Shown here piece after piece: positions 51,967-61,677 of a stretch of DNA of 64,000 nucleotides. The DNA is from Pseudohongiella acticola (lineage in GTDB: Bacteria; Pseudomonadota; Gammaproteobacteria; Pseudomonadales; Pseudohongiellaceae), in assembly GCF_001758195.1 (NCBI RefSeq), contig NZ_MASR01000001.1, positions 558,001-622,000 on the forward strand. Reading direction: 5' to 3'. The notes beneath the pieces were generated by a model. That model saw only the letters and a program-made list of their open reading frames with translations, did no database searches and was not told the DNA's origin. Position 1 is the stretch's first letter, and the number at the start of each line of letters is the position of its first letter. The translations under genes and the position numbers were made by a program.

Positions 51967-54297
51967 TCAGTCGGGACGCCCCTGATCGGCCTGTGCGTAG
52001 TCACACACACCCTCCGGGAAAATATCACGCAGCCTGTCGATCTGGCCTGAATCTGGAGTCCAGTTACCGTAGGTGCCATCACTTAGCGCAACATCGAGGG
52101 GCTTCAGCGCGCACTTGAAGACACTGCCTTCGATCGGGCCACCCGCCTCGATGCGAGACGTCGTGTATAACGGAAATACTTCAGTACAGGCGCCCGTGGT
52201 ATTGTCGTCCAGCACCCCACCCCAGACATCATCCCCGCGTGCGATCAAACTGCCATCAGTGGCAAAACAGGCATCCTGTGCAGACGCTGGCCGGTTACCC
52301 GCCACGCCCGCGTCCGGGTTTGCCTGAATGTTGCTCACCCATTCGTGCAACACCTCAAGCGCCTCCCCGGTCTGATCAAACACGCGTTCGGGACGTGCGT
52401 CGGTAAACCAGATTACCTGGTTATCACTATGACCCATCTGGTTCTCGATGCGTTGGCGCGCGGAAAAGGATTGATGGCTGTTATGCATATCAAGCTCCTC
52501 TTCCAGGTAGTGGCGCCAGTCGATGACAGGAATGTTTAACTGACCATCAAACACCATGCCGCTATCGTAGAGCGCTTCAATCGCCTGCAGGTCGCCCTGG
52601 GTTCTGGGCGCCGGCGTGTTGCCCACCGACAGGTTCATGTTGCGGCGGCTCCACGGATCAAAATTATCCGCGGTCGGCTCACCCAGAAATGGAAAGCCCT
52701 CCTGCACCATTTCCGAGGGATGTTTCCAGCCACCGACCCTGGCGTTCAGGTCCAGGAATTCACTCTCCGTAATGGCGCCTTCACGCAACGCCTGCAGCCC
52801 GTATTGCACACCGACATTGTCCCAGGGCACTCGTGCCCAGCCGCGAGCATCGACACCGTAAATATTGCGCAGATCATCGTAGTGCGTCCACTTGACGTCA
52901 GCCATGATCCCGGGCGGGTGCATTTTGTCCTGTTCGCGCACCTGACCGTAGTGCGGATTCATGCTCAGGGGCGTCAGGCCCCGCCAGGCCGGTATGCACT
53001 CATTGGAGCCGGGCGCCGAACTGTAACCCAATGACTGTTTCGCCTCAGCCAATGGGTCCGGCACCGCATCGGTTGAATTAAAACCCAGTAGCAGGCTGCG
53101 CGCTTTAGTCTCCTGCCAGCGCGGGTTATCACGATCGGTGACATCCATATAGTGCTCGAGCAGCTCGCAGTCACCCACGTGGATGGTCTGCGTCACCATA
53201 TCCGGATACGAGTACTGAGGCACACCGGCATCAATCAGGCCAGGATGATTCTGCTGATAAACATACTGCTGGATGGCACCACCAGATCCGCCGATAGCAA
53301 CGGTATAATCCGGTTCACCGAACCGTTTGATGAAATGCTCTTTCACCATCAATGCGGTTTCACCACCAAGCTGCAGGTTGTAGTGTTCGCCGGTGCGGTT
53401 TCCCGATGAATAGGCAACCGCATAACCCTGTGCCAGCGCCGCTGCCAGCCGCGCCCGCTCAGCACTCACCCGACCCTGAAAATGGCCAACCCCAACGCCA
53501 CCCTCAAAATGGTACAACAGGCGCTCATTCCAGTAGGTGGTACCCGTATCATTGACATCAAGCAGACTGCCATCAGTGTCAGCCAATATGGCGTAGCTAT
53601 AAAGGAAACGGTTAATGGTGCCGCGCTCCCAGCGCACAATAAACTCAACATCACGGCCATCAGACAACACTGTCCGTGCCAGGTCCGTGGGGCGCGTACC
53701 GTCCGTTGGCATCGGATGATACTCGCCGTCCAGATTCATATAATGATATTCGACGATGGGTTCGATCGAGCAATCCTTGCTGTAACCGATGACTTCGCCG
53801 GCATCGTCATACACCGGAAACCCCCAGGCTTCATCATGATCCACCAATGGTTGCACGCCCCACTCCAACACACTGCTGCAGACAAACGGGTATTGCTGCG
53901 GGCCGGAAAACATCGGACCGGTAATGGGGTGATTGATCAGATCAATGGCTGCCAGTTCCAGGCCACCAGGATTCATGACCGAAACTTCGTTGGCACCCAC
54001 CTGCAAGCCATCCAGCAATACCAAGGTTTCACCATCGACTGACATCTGCCGCTGAACGCTCAGTAGCTGACCATTGCTCAAAAAAACAAGTTCGGACTCG
54101 CTGGGATTTTCTACTCGCAGCAAGACATTGCCGCCGCTGACCTGATCAGGCGCGCTGGACACAACTGCCAGTTGAAGTGGCTCGGGCGTGTCATCAATCA
54201 CCGCGACCGGCGTCGACGTTTGATCACTATCAGAACAGGCAACCAAGGCGGTAAAGGCTGCTACGCAGGCAGCCAGAGGTAAGCGGCGTGACCTCAT
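51967..54297 (-). CDS. DUF6351 family lipoprotein
   Basis: A 776-residue exported protein. The N-terminus is a lipoprotein signal (CVAAFTALVACSDS). A beta-sandwich-like N-terminal domain (about 40-130) is followed by a large hydrolase-like domain (about 140-760) with GGSGGAIQQYVYQQNHPGLID, which looks like a nucleophile elbow (GGSGG), and AGVPQYSYPDM. The family is known to me as DUF6351, with weak resemblance to tannase/feruloyl esterase folds; no function is established. It is monocistronic and convergent with the two unknown exported proteins. Confidence 0.8.
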   Translation of the reverse strand: MRSRRLPLAACVAAFTALVACSDSDQTSTPVAVIDDTPEPLQLAVVSSAPDQVSGGNVLLRVENPSESELVFLSNGQLLSVQRQMSVDGETLVLLDGLQVGANEVSVMNPGGLELAAIDLINHPITGPMFSGPQQYPFVCSSVLEWGVQPLVDHDEAWGFPVYDDAGEVIGYSKDCSIEPIVEYHYMNLDGEYHPMPTDGTRPTDLARTVLSDGRDVEFIVRWERGTINRFLYSYAILADTDGSLLDVNDTGTTYWNERLLYHFEGGVGVGHFQGRVSAERARLAAALAQGYAVAYSSGNRTGEHYNLQLGGETALMVKEHFIKRFGEPDYTVAIGGSGGAIQQYVYQQNHPGLIDAGVPQYSYPDMVTQTIHVGDCELLEHYMDVTDRDNPRWQETKARSLLLGFNSTDAVPDPLAEAKQSLGYSSAPGSNECIPAWRGLTPLSMNPHYGQVREQDKMHPPGIMADVKWTHYDDLRNIYGVDARGWARVPWDNVGVQYGLQALREGAITESEFLDLNARVGGWKHPSEMVQEGFPFLGEPTADNFDPWSRRNMNLSVGNTPAPRTQGDLQAIEALYDSGMVFDGQLNIPVIDWRHYLEEELDMHNSHQSFSARQRIENQMGHSDNQVIWFTDARPERVFDQTGEALEVLHEWVSNIQANPDAGVAGNRPASAQDACFATDGSLIARGDDVWGGVLDDNTTGACTEVFPLYTTSRIEAGGPIEGSVFKCALKPLDVALSDGTYGNWTPDSGQIDRLRDIFPEGVCDYAQADQGRPD

Positions 54298-54451
54298 GAC
54301 AGATCTCCAGAGTGTGTTTGTCGTTGTTTTTAATACTCTTGTTGGTCATACATTAGCATGAATATATTCATTATTGGAACGCTAGCGCAAGCAGATTCAA
54401 CCTCGCGCGTATCTATGCTGACAAGCCGGTGCAACGTAAAAAATTCATTAA

Positions 54452-54482
54452 ATTGACAAGCAAGTGACACGGAATTGTCAAT
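54452..54482. promoter_or_regulatory. Inverted repeat, possible activator site
   Basis: Arms attgacaa (54452-54459) and ttgtcaat (54475-54482) are perfect reverse complements spaced by 15 nt, about 130 bp upstream of the sigma-54-like promoter. This is a usual distance for an enhancer-binding protein site, but the binding protein is unknown. Confidence 0.4.
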
Positions 54483-54609
54483 ATGGCTTGGTAATATGCT
54501 GTCACTGATGAGTCATAGTTGTGCAGCCCGCATCGTTGTGGCGCACAAGGATGAATCAGCAGGACCAGGATATTTTGCTATGTCTTTGTTTTAATAAGAC
54601 TTTAAATAT

Positions 54610-54625
54610 TGGCATTGCTTTTGCT
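54610..54625 (+). promoter_or_regulatory. Candidate sigma-54 promoter
   Basis: The 16-mer tggcattgcttttgct matches the -24/-12 consensus TGGCAY-N5-TTGCW exactly, with the GG and GC pairs 12 bp apart. The gene start lies 67 nt downstream. Confidence 0.5.
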
Positions 54626-54691
54626 TTATTCTGGATGCAAGTGAGTGACACCAAGAAACTCTAAATTGACTTTGATCTTAACCGAGGTGTA

Positions 54692-55060
54692 ATGATGAAA
54701 CTGATATCTAAAGCAGCATTGATCGCAACTGTCGCTGGAAGCTCTCTGATCGCTGGTGCGGCACACGCCCAGGAACCCGCCATGTACAGCAGCAAGAACC
54801 TGCGTGCCGTTGCTCAGACCGTTCCTGAGTACCCACGCCAAGCCGAACTTTCTGGCATTGAAGGTTACACTGTTGTTGAGTTCACTGTGATGCCTGATGG
54901 CAGCGTTGCTGAGCCTACTGTACGTGACTCAAACTACCGCGGGTTTTCTCGCGTCACTATGGAAGCGATTGAAAACTGGAAGTTTGAACCTGTGATTGCA
55001 GATGCCGGTGAAGCTGTCCCAGTACGTTCAGCAATGCGCTTCAGCTTTGTTGGTCAGTAA
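54692..55060 (+). CDS. Periplasmic TonB C-terminal-domain protein
   Basis: A 122-residue exported protein with a cleavable signal peptide (ALIATVAGSSLIAGAAHAQE) and a single TonB C-terminal domain (about 40-120): VPEYPRQAELSGIEGYTVVE, FTVMPDGSVAEPTV, AIENWKFEPVIAD. Unlike a true TonB it has no membrane anchor helix left after cleavage and no Pro-rich linker, so it cannot span the periplasm; it may bind receptors or partner proteins. The leader carries a sigma-54-like promoter and a hairpin terminator follows. Start at 54692 (or the adjacent ATG at 54695) with GAGGTG upstream. Confidence 0.85.
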   Translation: MMKLISKAALIATVAGSSLIAGAAHAQEPAMYSSKNLRAVAQTVPEYPRQAELSGIEGYTVVEFTVMPDGSVAEPTVRDSNYRGFSRVTMEAIENWKFEPVIADAGEAVPVRSAMRFSFVGQ

Positions 55061-55211
55061 TCTTACCGGATACTGAACAACAGGAAACAGACGACTGTCG
55101 CTTAAAACCCGTAACCGACAGTGCGTAGTGGCCACAAGCCATAAAAACAGTTAAATAAAAACAATGACAATACGGGATTATCATGAAAATAATAGAAATA
55201 TGCGTGAATAA

Positions 55212-55252
55212 ATGAGCCGGTAAACTGAAGGATCAGTTCCGGCTCATTTTCC
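55212..55252 (+). terminator. Terminator of the TonB-C-domain gene
   Basis: A stem of gagccgg paired with ccggctc, with an inner actg/cagt pair, is followed by atttt. It lies about 150 nt after the stop. Confidence 0.75.
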
Positions 55253-55408
55253 TTTCCTGCGCGACCCCTGTCGTGTATACCGTCAGTCGAGCATTTTCCC
55301 CTTCGCTACATCCGCTGTTTTCCACCGCGAACAGGCAACCCGACAACGGGATACCATTATCATGTGACATTTGCCGCTGATGGGCCGGAGAATGCGTCTC
55401 GTCTGCTG
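55253..55408. other. Intergenic stretch with no gene seen
   Basis: Between the terminator and the first tRNA-linked repeat I see no open frame of quality, RNA gene or clear regulatory site. It is not part of the 194-bp repeat. Confidence 0.5.
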
Positions 55409-55845
55409 TGCCGCGACCATTGGTCGGGATATTAAATATGGCGGAGAGAGAGGGATTAAGACAAACAGCTTTGGGCTGTTTGCCCCCTGACGGGCTTCGC
55501 GCTGTCGCGCTCGTTTTAGCTTGCTGACGCAAGCTGATCGACCCTCTGATCGGGTTCGCATCCCTCTCCGTGTTTGGAGCTGGATACATTTTTTGACGGT
55601 CTTGCCGCGACCATTGGTCGGGATATTAAATATGGCGGAGAGAGAGGGATTAAGACAAACAGCTTTGGGCTGTTTGCCCCCTGACGGGCTTCGCGCTGTC
55701 GCGCTCGTTTTAGCTTGCTGACGCAAGCTGATCGACCCTCTGATCGGGTTCGCATCCCTCTCCGTGTTTGGAGCTGGATACATTTTTTGACGGTCATGCC
55801 GCGACCATTGGTCGGGATATTAAATATGGCGGAGAGAGAGGGATT
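55409..55845 (-). repeat. 194-bp tRNA-linked tandem repeat (2.25 copies) downstream of tRNA-Ser
   Basis: Copies at 55409-55602 and 55603-55796 are identical except for the last base; a third copy of 49 bp (55797-55845) runs into the intact tRNA-Ser gene. Each unit contains the terminal 19 nt of the tRNA (with CCA) and, about 110 bp away in opposite orientation, a degraded T-arm/acceptor copy (gggttcgcatccctctcc at 55552 and 55746). Inside lie two more perfect 7-bp hairpins (aaacagc/gctgttt and agcttgc/gcaagct). Open frames across the unit are artefacts. Confidence 0.93.
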
Positions 55846-55916
55846 CGAACCCTCGATAGGGATTAACCTATACGCCCTTAGCAGGGGCGCGCCTTCAGCC
55901 ACTCGGCCATCTCTCC
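55827..55916 (-). tRNA. tRNA-Ser (GCT)
   Basis: A 90-nt tRNA read leftward from 55916: acceptor GGAGAGA pairs with TCTCTCC, discriminator G and encoded CCA. The D-arm begins TGGCCGAGTGGCTGAAGGC; the anticodon stem CCCCT/AGGGC region holds the loop with GCT; a long variable arm (TATAGGTTAATCCCTATC) and T-arm GTTCGAATC follow, as expected for a class II tRNA. The -10 box TATGAT with a GC-rich discriminator lies just upstream. csrA is upstream on the same strand. Confidence 0.96.
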
Positions 55917-56031
55917 AAAATCGGGCGCAATCATAGCACAACTCGGAAGAAATGGCAGGGCTGAAAAGCGTTTTTCAGACTTGAATTTCCATTTGTTGTA
56001 GACGCCACCGGTTTTCTGTCTGATTGCGGAC

Positions 56032-56238
56032 TTATTCGCTGTCCGAACTGCTGCCTTCATCGCTGGTGGCATTTTTTTCTTTTTGAATTCGTTGGTAGAT
56101 CTCTTCGCGATGCACAGCCACATCTTTGGGCGCATTGACGCCGATTCTTACCTGATTGCCCTTAACACCCAGGACCGTCACGGTGACGTCGTCACCTACC
56201 ATCAGGGTTTCACCTATTCGGCGAGTCAAGATCAACAT
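56032..56238 (-). CDS. csrA: Carbon storage regulator CsrA
   Basis: A 68-residue CsrA, the dimeric RNA-binding protein that blocks or protects mRNAs by binding GGA motifs at ribosome-binding sites. The N-terminal [20 protein letters not shown] and [20 protein letters not shown] are the canonical signature, including the RNA-contacting Leu4 and Arg44. An AAGGAGA site precedes the ATG at 56238; earlier starts are not supported. The Ser/Asp-rich C-terminal tail ([10 protein letters not shown]) is somewhat acidic. It lies between lysC and tRNA-Ser, the common gammaproteobacterial order. Confidence 0.97.
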   Translation of the reverse strand: MLILTRRIGETLMVGDDVTVTVLGVKGNQVRIGVNAPKDVAVHREEIYQRIQKEKNATSDEGSSSDSE

Positions 56239-56515
56239 GATGTATCTCCTTTTCCATTCATGATATCCATGTAACATCCCTTTCAGCTGATTCAGCTATC
56301 TGCCTGCACTCTGCCTGAAAAGTATTCACGGAAATGCTTCATTTCATTGCACTGTAAACACCGTTTTCGACTCCTCACTGACAGAGACCGGAAAACGAAC
56401 ATTTTGCAGTCATTTGCCCCAAAACAAATCACTACCGCACTTAAATATCAACTTGTTCATTTTTATTGTGTTTCAGGCATCAGCATCGCTGACCGCAGCC
56501 CAAAGCAACATTGAG

Positions 56516-57748
56516 CTATAAAGTCGCCGCATCTCCCGCAAGATCAAATGCTGCATGCAGAGATCGTACCGCCAGTTCGAGATATTTCTCTTCTATTACG
56601 ACCGAAATCTTGATTTCGGATGTCGTGATGATCTGTATATTTATCGATTCATCGGCCAACGTTTTGAACATCTTGCTGGCAATACCGGCATGAGACCGCA
56701 TTCCTACACCAACCAGCGAAATTTTTGCGATTTTCTTGTCAAACGTCACTTCTCTGGCGCCAATGCGGCTGACAATGTCAGCCACCAGGGCGCGAGTCTG
56801 TTCGCTGTCCTGACGTTTTACGGTAAAAGTGATATCAGTGGATCCATCGGCAGAAACATTCTGTACGATAACATCAACTTCAATACCCGCATCACTGACC
56901 GGACCCAGTACCTGAAAAGCCACACCAGGCACATCTGGCACACCTGTTACTGTAACTTTTGCTTCGTCACGGGTAAATGCGATACCGGAGATAATCGGCG
57001 CTTCCATTTCTTTGTCATCCTCCAGACTGATCAGTGTTCCCGGATCGTCCTCAAAACTCGACAGTACTCGCAGCGGTACCTTGTATTTGCCGGCAAATTC
57101 GACCGAACGAATTTGCAAAACTTTAGCGCCCAGGCTGGCCAGTTCAAGCATTTCCTCGAAGGTAATACTTCGCAGTAACCGGGCGTCCTCAACCACTCTG
57201 GGATCTGTTGTGTAAACACCCTTGACGTCGGTGTAGATCTGGCACTCATCCGCCTCCAACGCCGCTGCCAGCGCAACAGCCGAGGTATCTGAACCACCAC
57301 GCCCAAGCGTCGTGATATTCCCATTCTCATCAACACCCTGAAAACCGGCCACAACAACAACGGACCCCTTGCCCAGTTCGTCTTTGATGCGAATGGAATC
57401 GATTTCACGTATTCGCGCCCGCGTATGCGACCCATCCGTCAATATGCGCACCTGGGCCCCGGTGAAGGAGCGCGCCGGGCAGTCACGTTTGTGCAGAGCC
57501 ATACATAGCAGGGCAATCGTCACCTGCTCGCCAGTGGAAACCAGCACGTCCAGCTCCCTTGGGGTTGGCTGGGCCTGGATCTGTTCTGCCAGACCAATCA
57601 GGCGATTGGTTTCGCCACTCATGGCAGAAACGACCACCACAATATCGTGACCGGCAGCGCGGCTGGTGACAATTTTATCGGCAACCGCTTCAATACGATC
57701 AACCGTGCCAACCGAGGTGCCACCAAACTTCTGAACAAAGAACGCCAT
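56516..57748 (-). CDS. lysC: Aspartate kinase LysC
   Basis: A 410-residue monofunctional aspartokinase that phosphorylates aspartate in the lysine/threonine/methionine pathway. The N-terminal kinase domain starts with [20 protein letters not shown] and has [20 protein letters not shown]; two C-terminal ACT domains (about 265-405) give feedback control ([17 protein letters not shown] and [20 protein letters not shown]). It lies between alaS and csrA. Confidence 0.95.
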   Translation of the reverse strand: MAFFVQKFGGTSVGTVDRIEAVADKIVTSRAAGHDIVVVVSAMSGETNRLIGLAEQIQAQPTPRELDVLVSTGEQVTIALLCMALHKRDCPARSFTGAQVRILTDGSHTRARIREIDSIRIKDELGKGSVVVVAGFQGVDENGNITTLGRGGSDTSAVALAAALEADECQIYTDVKGVYTTDPRVVEDARLLRSITFEEMLELASLGAKVLQIRSVEFAGKYKVPLRVLSSFEDDPGTLISLEDDKEMEAPIISGIAFTRDEAKVTVTGVPDVPGVAFQVLGPVSDAGIEVDVIVQNVSADGSTDITFTVKRQDSEQTRALVADIVSRIGAREVTFDKKIAKISLVGVGMRSHAGIASKMFKTLADESINIQIITTSEIKISVVIEEKYLELAVRSLHAAFDLAGDAATL

Positions 57749-57833
57749 AGAATCTATCTATCAGGAAAGACGGTGATTAAACAAAATTGCCCAGATGATT
57801 GCAATAGATGAACGCGCTCATTTTGATATTTTG

Positions 57834-60443
57834 TCAAGAGAACTGCGTCACAAAACCGGAAACTGATGCCAGGGCAGCTGGCAACCCAGAGGGATCAGTG
57901 CCTCCGGCCATCGCCATATCCGGGCGTCCACCGCCTTTTCCGCCAACCTGCTGCGCCACACTGTTAACCAGATCTCCGGCCTTGATTCTGTCGGTCAGAT
58001 CCTGAGTCACGCCAGCTACCAGACTGACTTTATCGCCATCTACACTCGCCAGCACAACCACGGCACTGCCCAGCTTGTTCTTGAGTTGGTCCACCGTATC
58101 ACGCAAGGTTTTGCTATTAAAACCTTCCAGTTGTTTAACCAGCAGTTTAATGCCATTAACGTCCACGGCCCCGGCCGCCATATCACTGCCTGCGGCGCTG
58201 GCCAGTTTGCCCTTGATCTGTTCAATCTCTTTTTCCAGGGAACGGCCATTAACGACCAATTGCTGCACCCGGTCAAGCGCACCATCAGCACCAGTCTTCA
58301 GCAACTCACAGATTTGCCTCAATACAGTTTCTTCGCGTTCAACATAAGCCAGTGCGCCCAGACCGGTGACTGCTTCGACCCGGCGCACACCGGCCGCGAT
58401 ACCAGATTCAACCACCAGCTTGAACAGGCCAATATCACCGGTACGCTGAACATGAGTACCGCCGCATAATTCTGTCGAAAACTCGCCCATGGTGACGACT
58501 CTGACCTGATCGCCGTATTTTTCCCCGAACAGCGCCATGGCGCCTTTGTCCATGGCCTGATCAATGGACATGACGTCCTTTTGCACAAGATGATTCTGCA
58601 GAATCTGCGCATTGACCAGCATCTCAATGCGGCTGACCTCATCGGCACTCATCGGTGCGCTGTGTGAGAAGTCAAAACGCAGACGATCGGCATTGACCAG
58701 CGAACCTTTCTGGGTGACATGATCCCCCAGCACCGTGCGCAGCGCAGCGTGCAGCAGGTGTGTTGCCGAATGATTGAGCATGATGGCATGACGATTTTCA
58801 GCTTCGACGCTGGCCGACAACCGATCGCCTACCTTGATACTGCCTTCTTTCAGTACCCCTTTGTGCAGCACATGTTCGCCCTGCTTTTGAGTATCAGAGA
58901 CTTCGAACACGGCCGTGACTTTATCGCCCTGCCGCATTTCCAGCACGCCACGGTCACCCACCTGACCACCTGACTCACCGTAGAACGGACTGGTACTAAG
59001 CAGCACGACCGCTTCGACATTGCCAATCAGCGCATTTACCGACTTTGCGTTCTGATATATTGACAACACATCAGCATCAGCATGCAGATTGTCGTAGCCG
59101 ACAAATTCTGTGCCCACGGAGCTGTCGATACTCAATTTTTCTACCGCGTTGAACTGACTGGCAGCGCGTGCCTGTTGTCGCTGCCCCTCCATGGCCTGTT
59201 CAAACCCTGCCATATCCAGGCTCAAATCGTGCTCGCGGGCGACATCGGCAGTAAGATCAACGGGGAAACCGTAGGTGTCATAGAGGCGGAAAACGGTATC
59301 GCCTGGCAGAACCTTGCCTGATAATTGACTGATAGCCTGATTGAGAATCTGCATGCCGTTTTCCAGCGTGCGCGCAAACTGTTGCTCTTCCTCTTTCAGA
59401 ATCTTCTCAACGCGTGCCTGCTCTTTTTTCAGCGCCGGATAGGCATCACCCATCTCTTTTACCAGTGCAGCCACCAATCGATAGAAGAACACGTCTTTGA
59501 CGCCGAGCTGATAGCCATGACGCACGGCCCGGCGCACAATGCGACGCAGCACGTAGCCCCGCCCTTCATTGGACGGGGTCACGCCGTCCAGCACCAGAAA
59601 GGCACAGGAACGGATATGGTCCGCGATCACGCGCAACGATGTATTGCCGGTGTCCTTGATGCCAGTTACATCACCAGCGGCCTGCAACAGGTTCTGAAAC
59701 AGGTCGATCTCGTAGTTGCTGTGAACATGCTGCAGCACGGCTGCCAGACGCTCCAGCCCCATACCGGTGTCGACGGACGGTTTAGGCAGCGGGATCAGTT
59801 CGCCACTGGGTTGGCGGTCGAACTGCATGAATACCAGATTCCAGATTTCAATGTAGCGATCACCGTCTTCATCGGGGCTGCCCGGCGGTCCACCGGCAAC
59901 GTCGGGCCCGTGATCGTAGAATATTTCGCTACAGGGGCCGCAAGGACCCGTGTCACCCATCGCCCAGAAGTTGGAATCATCTCCCAGCCTGACAACACGC
60001 GAGGCATCCACGCCAATATCGTTGATCCAGATAGCGGCGGCTTCATCGTCATCGTTGTACACCGTGACCCAGAGTTTGTCTTTCGGCAGCTTCAACTCAC
60101 CGGTCAGAAACTCCCAGGCAAAGGCAATGGCATCGTTCTTGAAATAGTCGCCAAAACTGAAGTTGCCCAGCATTTCAAAAAACGTATGGTGACGAGCGGT
60201 ATAACCGACATTCTCCAGATCATTGTGCTTGCCGCCTGCGCGCACGCAGCGTTGTGAGCTGACAGCGCGCGTGTAAGCGCGCTTGTCGGCACCGAGAAAA
60301 CAATCCTTGAACTGCACCATGCCCGCGTTGGTGAATAACAGCGTCGGGTCGTTACCCGGCACAAGCGAGCTACTGGCGACAACTTCATGGCCTTTGGACT
60401 TAAAGTAGTCGAGGAAAGTCTGGCGAATATCATTACTTTTCAT
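57834..60443 (-). CDS. alaS: Alanyl-tRNA synthetase
   Basis: An 869-residue AlaRS. The catalytic domain starts at [20 protein letters not shown] and contains [19 protein letters not shown] and the [20 protein letters not shown] segment; the editing domain carries the zinc motif HSATHLLH and, later, [12 protein letters not shown]; the C-Ala domain closes with [13 protein letters not shown]. The ATG at 60443 gives the family start; an upstream ATG at 60467 adds eight residues without support. Confidence 0.97.
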   Translation of the reverse strand: MKSNDIRQTFLDYFKSKGHEVVASSSLVPGNDPTLLFTNAGMVQFKDCFLGADKRAYTRAVSSQRCVRAGGKHNDLENVGYTARHHTFFEMLGNFSFGDYFKNDAIAFAWEFLTGELKLPKDKLWVTVYNDDDEAAAIWINDIGVDASRVVRLGDDSNFWAMGDTGPCGPCSEIFYDHGPDVAGGPPGSPDEDGDRYIEIWNLVFMQFDRQPSGELIPLPKPSVDTGMGLERLAAVLQHVHSNYEIDLFQNLLQAAGDVTGIKDTGNTSLRVIADHIRSCAFLVLDGVTPSNEGRGYVLRRIVRRAVRHGYQLGVKDVFFYRLVAALVKEMGDAYPALKKEQARVEKILKEEEQQFARTLENGMQILNQAISQLSGKVLPGDTVFRLYDTYGFPVDLTADVAREHDLSLDMAGFEQAMEGQRQQARAASQFNAVEKLSIDSSVGTEFVGYDNLHADADVLSIYQNAKSVNALIGNVEAVVLLSTSPFYGESGGQVGDRGVLEMRQGDKVTAVFEVSDTQKQGEHVLHKGVLKEGSIKVGDRLSASVEAENRHAIMLNHSATHLLHAALRTVLGDHVTQKGSLVNADRLRFDFSHSAPMSADEVSRIEMLVNAQILQNHLVQKDVMSIDQAMDKGAMALFGEKYGDQVRVVTMGEFSTELCGGTHVQRTGDIGLFKLVVESGIAAGVRRVEAVTGLGALAYVEREETVLRQICELLKTGADGALDRVQQLVVNGRSLEKEIEQIKGKLASAAGSDMAAGAVDVNGIKLLVKQLEGFNSKTLRDTVDQLKNKLGSAVVVLASVDGDKVSLVAGVTQDLTDRIKAGDLVNSVAQQVGGKGGGRPDMAMAGGTDPSGLPAALASVSGFVTQFS

Positions 60444-60555
60444 CGGGGCTTCCGTTAACAAATTCATTAATCAACATGGGGGGCCGGCAACACAGCCACT
60501 CAGCCAAATATGGCGGCAGATTATACTCTTATAGCAGTTTAATGTCAGAACCGCG

Positions 60556-61623
60556 TTATTCCTCGGTAATGTCAATTTTACCGTTACTGGACAACAGGAT
60601 AGCAATCGGACGAGTCTTGGGGAAATGGGATAAAACGATGGTGGTAATAATCAGAAAAGGCACACACAGGAACATACCCGCCACACCCCAGATATACCCC
60701 CACAAAGCCAGGTTAAACAGGATGACTACCGGGCTCAGGTTCAGCGAGGTCCCCATCAGGCGCGGCTCCAGAATATTGCCAATACACACCTGCAGCGAGC
60801 CAATTGACAACAGCACAATCAACGACAACGCGATACCTTCGTTGGATTGGGCCAGCGCAATGGTTGCCGGAAAGATAGTGGCAATGATCGACCCTACCGT
60901 GGGAATGAAATTCAGCAGGAAAATCAGCACCCCCCAGACTTCGGGAAAGTCCACGCCCAGCGTGCGCAACACCAGATAGCTCAGGATACCGGTCAGCAGG
61001 CTGGTGAGCATTTTAATACTGATATATTTCTGCACATCCTTGCGAATTCGGTTAATAATGCGCCTGACACTGCGCTCCCTTGCTTCATTTCCTACCAGGG
61101 CAGACAATTTGGCATTGAAATTGCCCTGCTCGAACAGTAAAAAACCGACATAAATGATAATCAAGACACCGTCTGCTGCCAGCCCGGTGAATGTCAAAGC
61201 GGTCGCAGTCACCAGCGCGGAAATATCCAGCCACTCGGTTACCATCTGGGCCATACCCCCTGCCGGCAGACTGTCGGCAAACGGAAATGCCTGCCAGTAG
61301 GCGCGCAAATTGGTTTCGTATTCCCGCGCCACACTACCCAGGTCATTGAGACTGCCACTGATAAACTGCACGATCACCGAGACCGCGACCAGAAACATCA
61401 GAATGGAAGCAATAAAACACAGAGGCCTGGGAATGTGCAGACCACCGACCCGAAGGCGCCCGAAGCTGGCCGCCAGCACATTGATCAGGAACCAGAAAAC
61501 GATGGCGATAACCAGCGGCAGCAACAGACTCTGCCCGACCACCAGCAAATAGATGCTCAACGCTGCCAACGCAGCGCTGAGGGTAAAGTTAATCAAGGAT
61601 CTGGGCAGTGGCCGGACGTCCAT
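60556..61623 (-). CDS. AI-2E family transporter
   Basis: A 355-residue inner-membrane protein with about eight helices, of the AI-2E (YdiK/PerM/TqsA) family. Characteristic segments are LLPLVIAIVFWFLINVLAAS, LLTGILSYLVLRTLGVDFPE and FLLNFIPTVGSIIATIFPAT, with GNILEPRLMGTSLNLSPVVI near the end. Substrates differ in this family, so AI-2 export should not be assumed. It is leftward, between alaS and the DsbD-like gene. Confidence 0.9.
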   Translation of the reverse strand: MDVRPLPRSLINFTLSAALAALSIYLLVVGQSLLLPLVIAIVFWFLINVLAASFGRLRVGGLHIPRPLCFIASILMFLVAVSVIVQFISGSLNDLGSVAREYETNLRAYWQAFPFADSLPAGGMAQMVTEWLDISALVTATALTFTGLAADGVLIIIYVGFLLFEQGNFNAKLSALVGNEARERSVRRIINRIRKDVQKYISIKMLTSLLTGILSYLVLRTLGVDFPEVWGVLIFLLNFIPTVGSIIATIFPATIALAQSNEGIALSLIVLLSIGSLQVCIGNILEPRLMGTSLNLSPVVILFNLALWGYIWGVAGMFLCVPFLIITTIVLSHFPKTRPIAILLSSNGKIDITEE

Positions 61624-61677
61624 TTGGCGCTCCCTTGCACAACAAAGACAAGCATCAGGCTAACATTAGCCCGACCT

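Noticed and set aside
55409..55845. CRISPR-like array
   Set aside because: The units are 194 bp and identical throughout, with no unique spacers and no cas genes nearby.
55409..55916. Prophage or island attachment site at tRNA-Ser
   Set aside because: The duplicated 19-nt tRNA end could look like attL/attR, but there is no integrase, and the repeats are tandem with no island between them.
55233..55941. Overlapping leftward frames of 118-166 codons that repeat the same protein twice
   Set aside because: They are translations of the 194-bp tRNA-linked repeat and of the tRNA-Ser gene itself. Such frames are often annotated in error at tRNA loci.
59325..60257. 310-codon frame opposite alaS
   Set aside because: Antisense to the conserved AlaRS core. 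The translation is His/Gln-rich and unlike any family.
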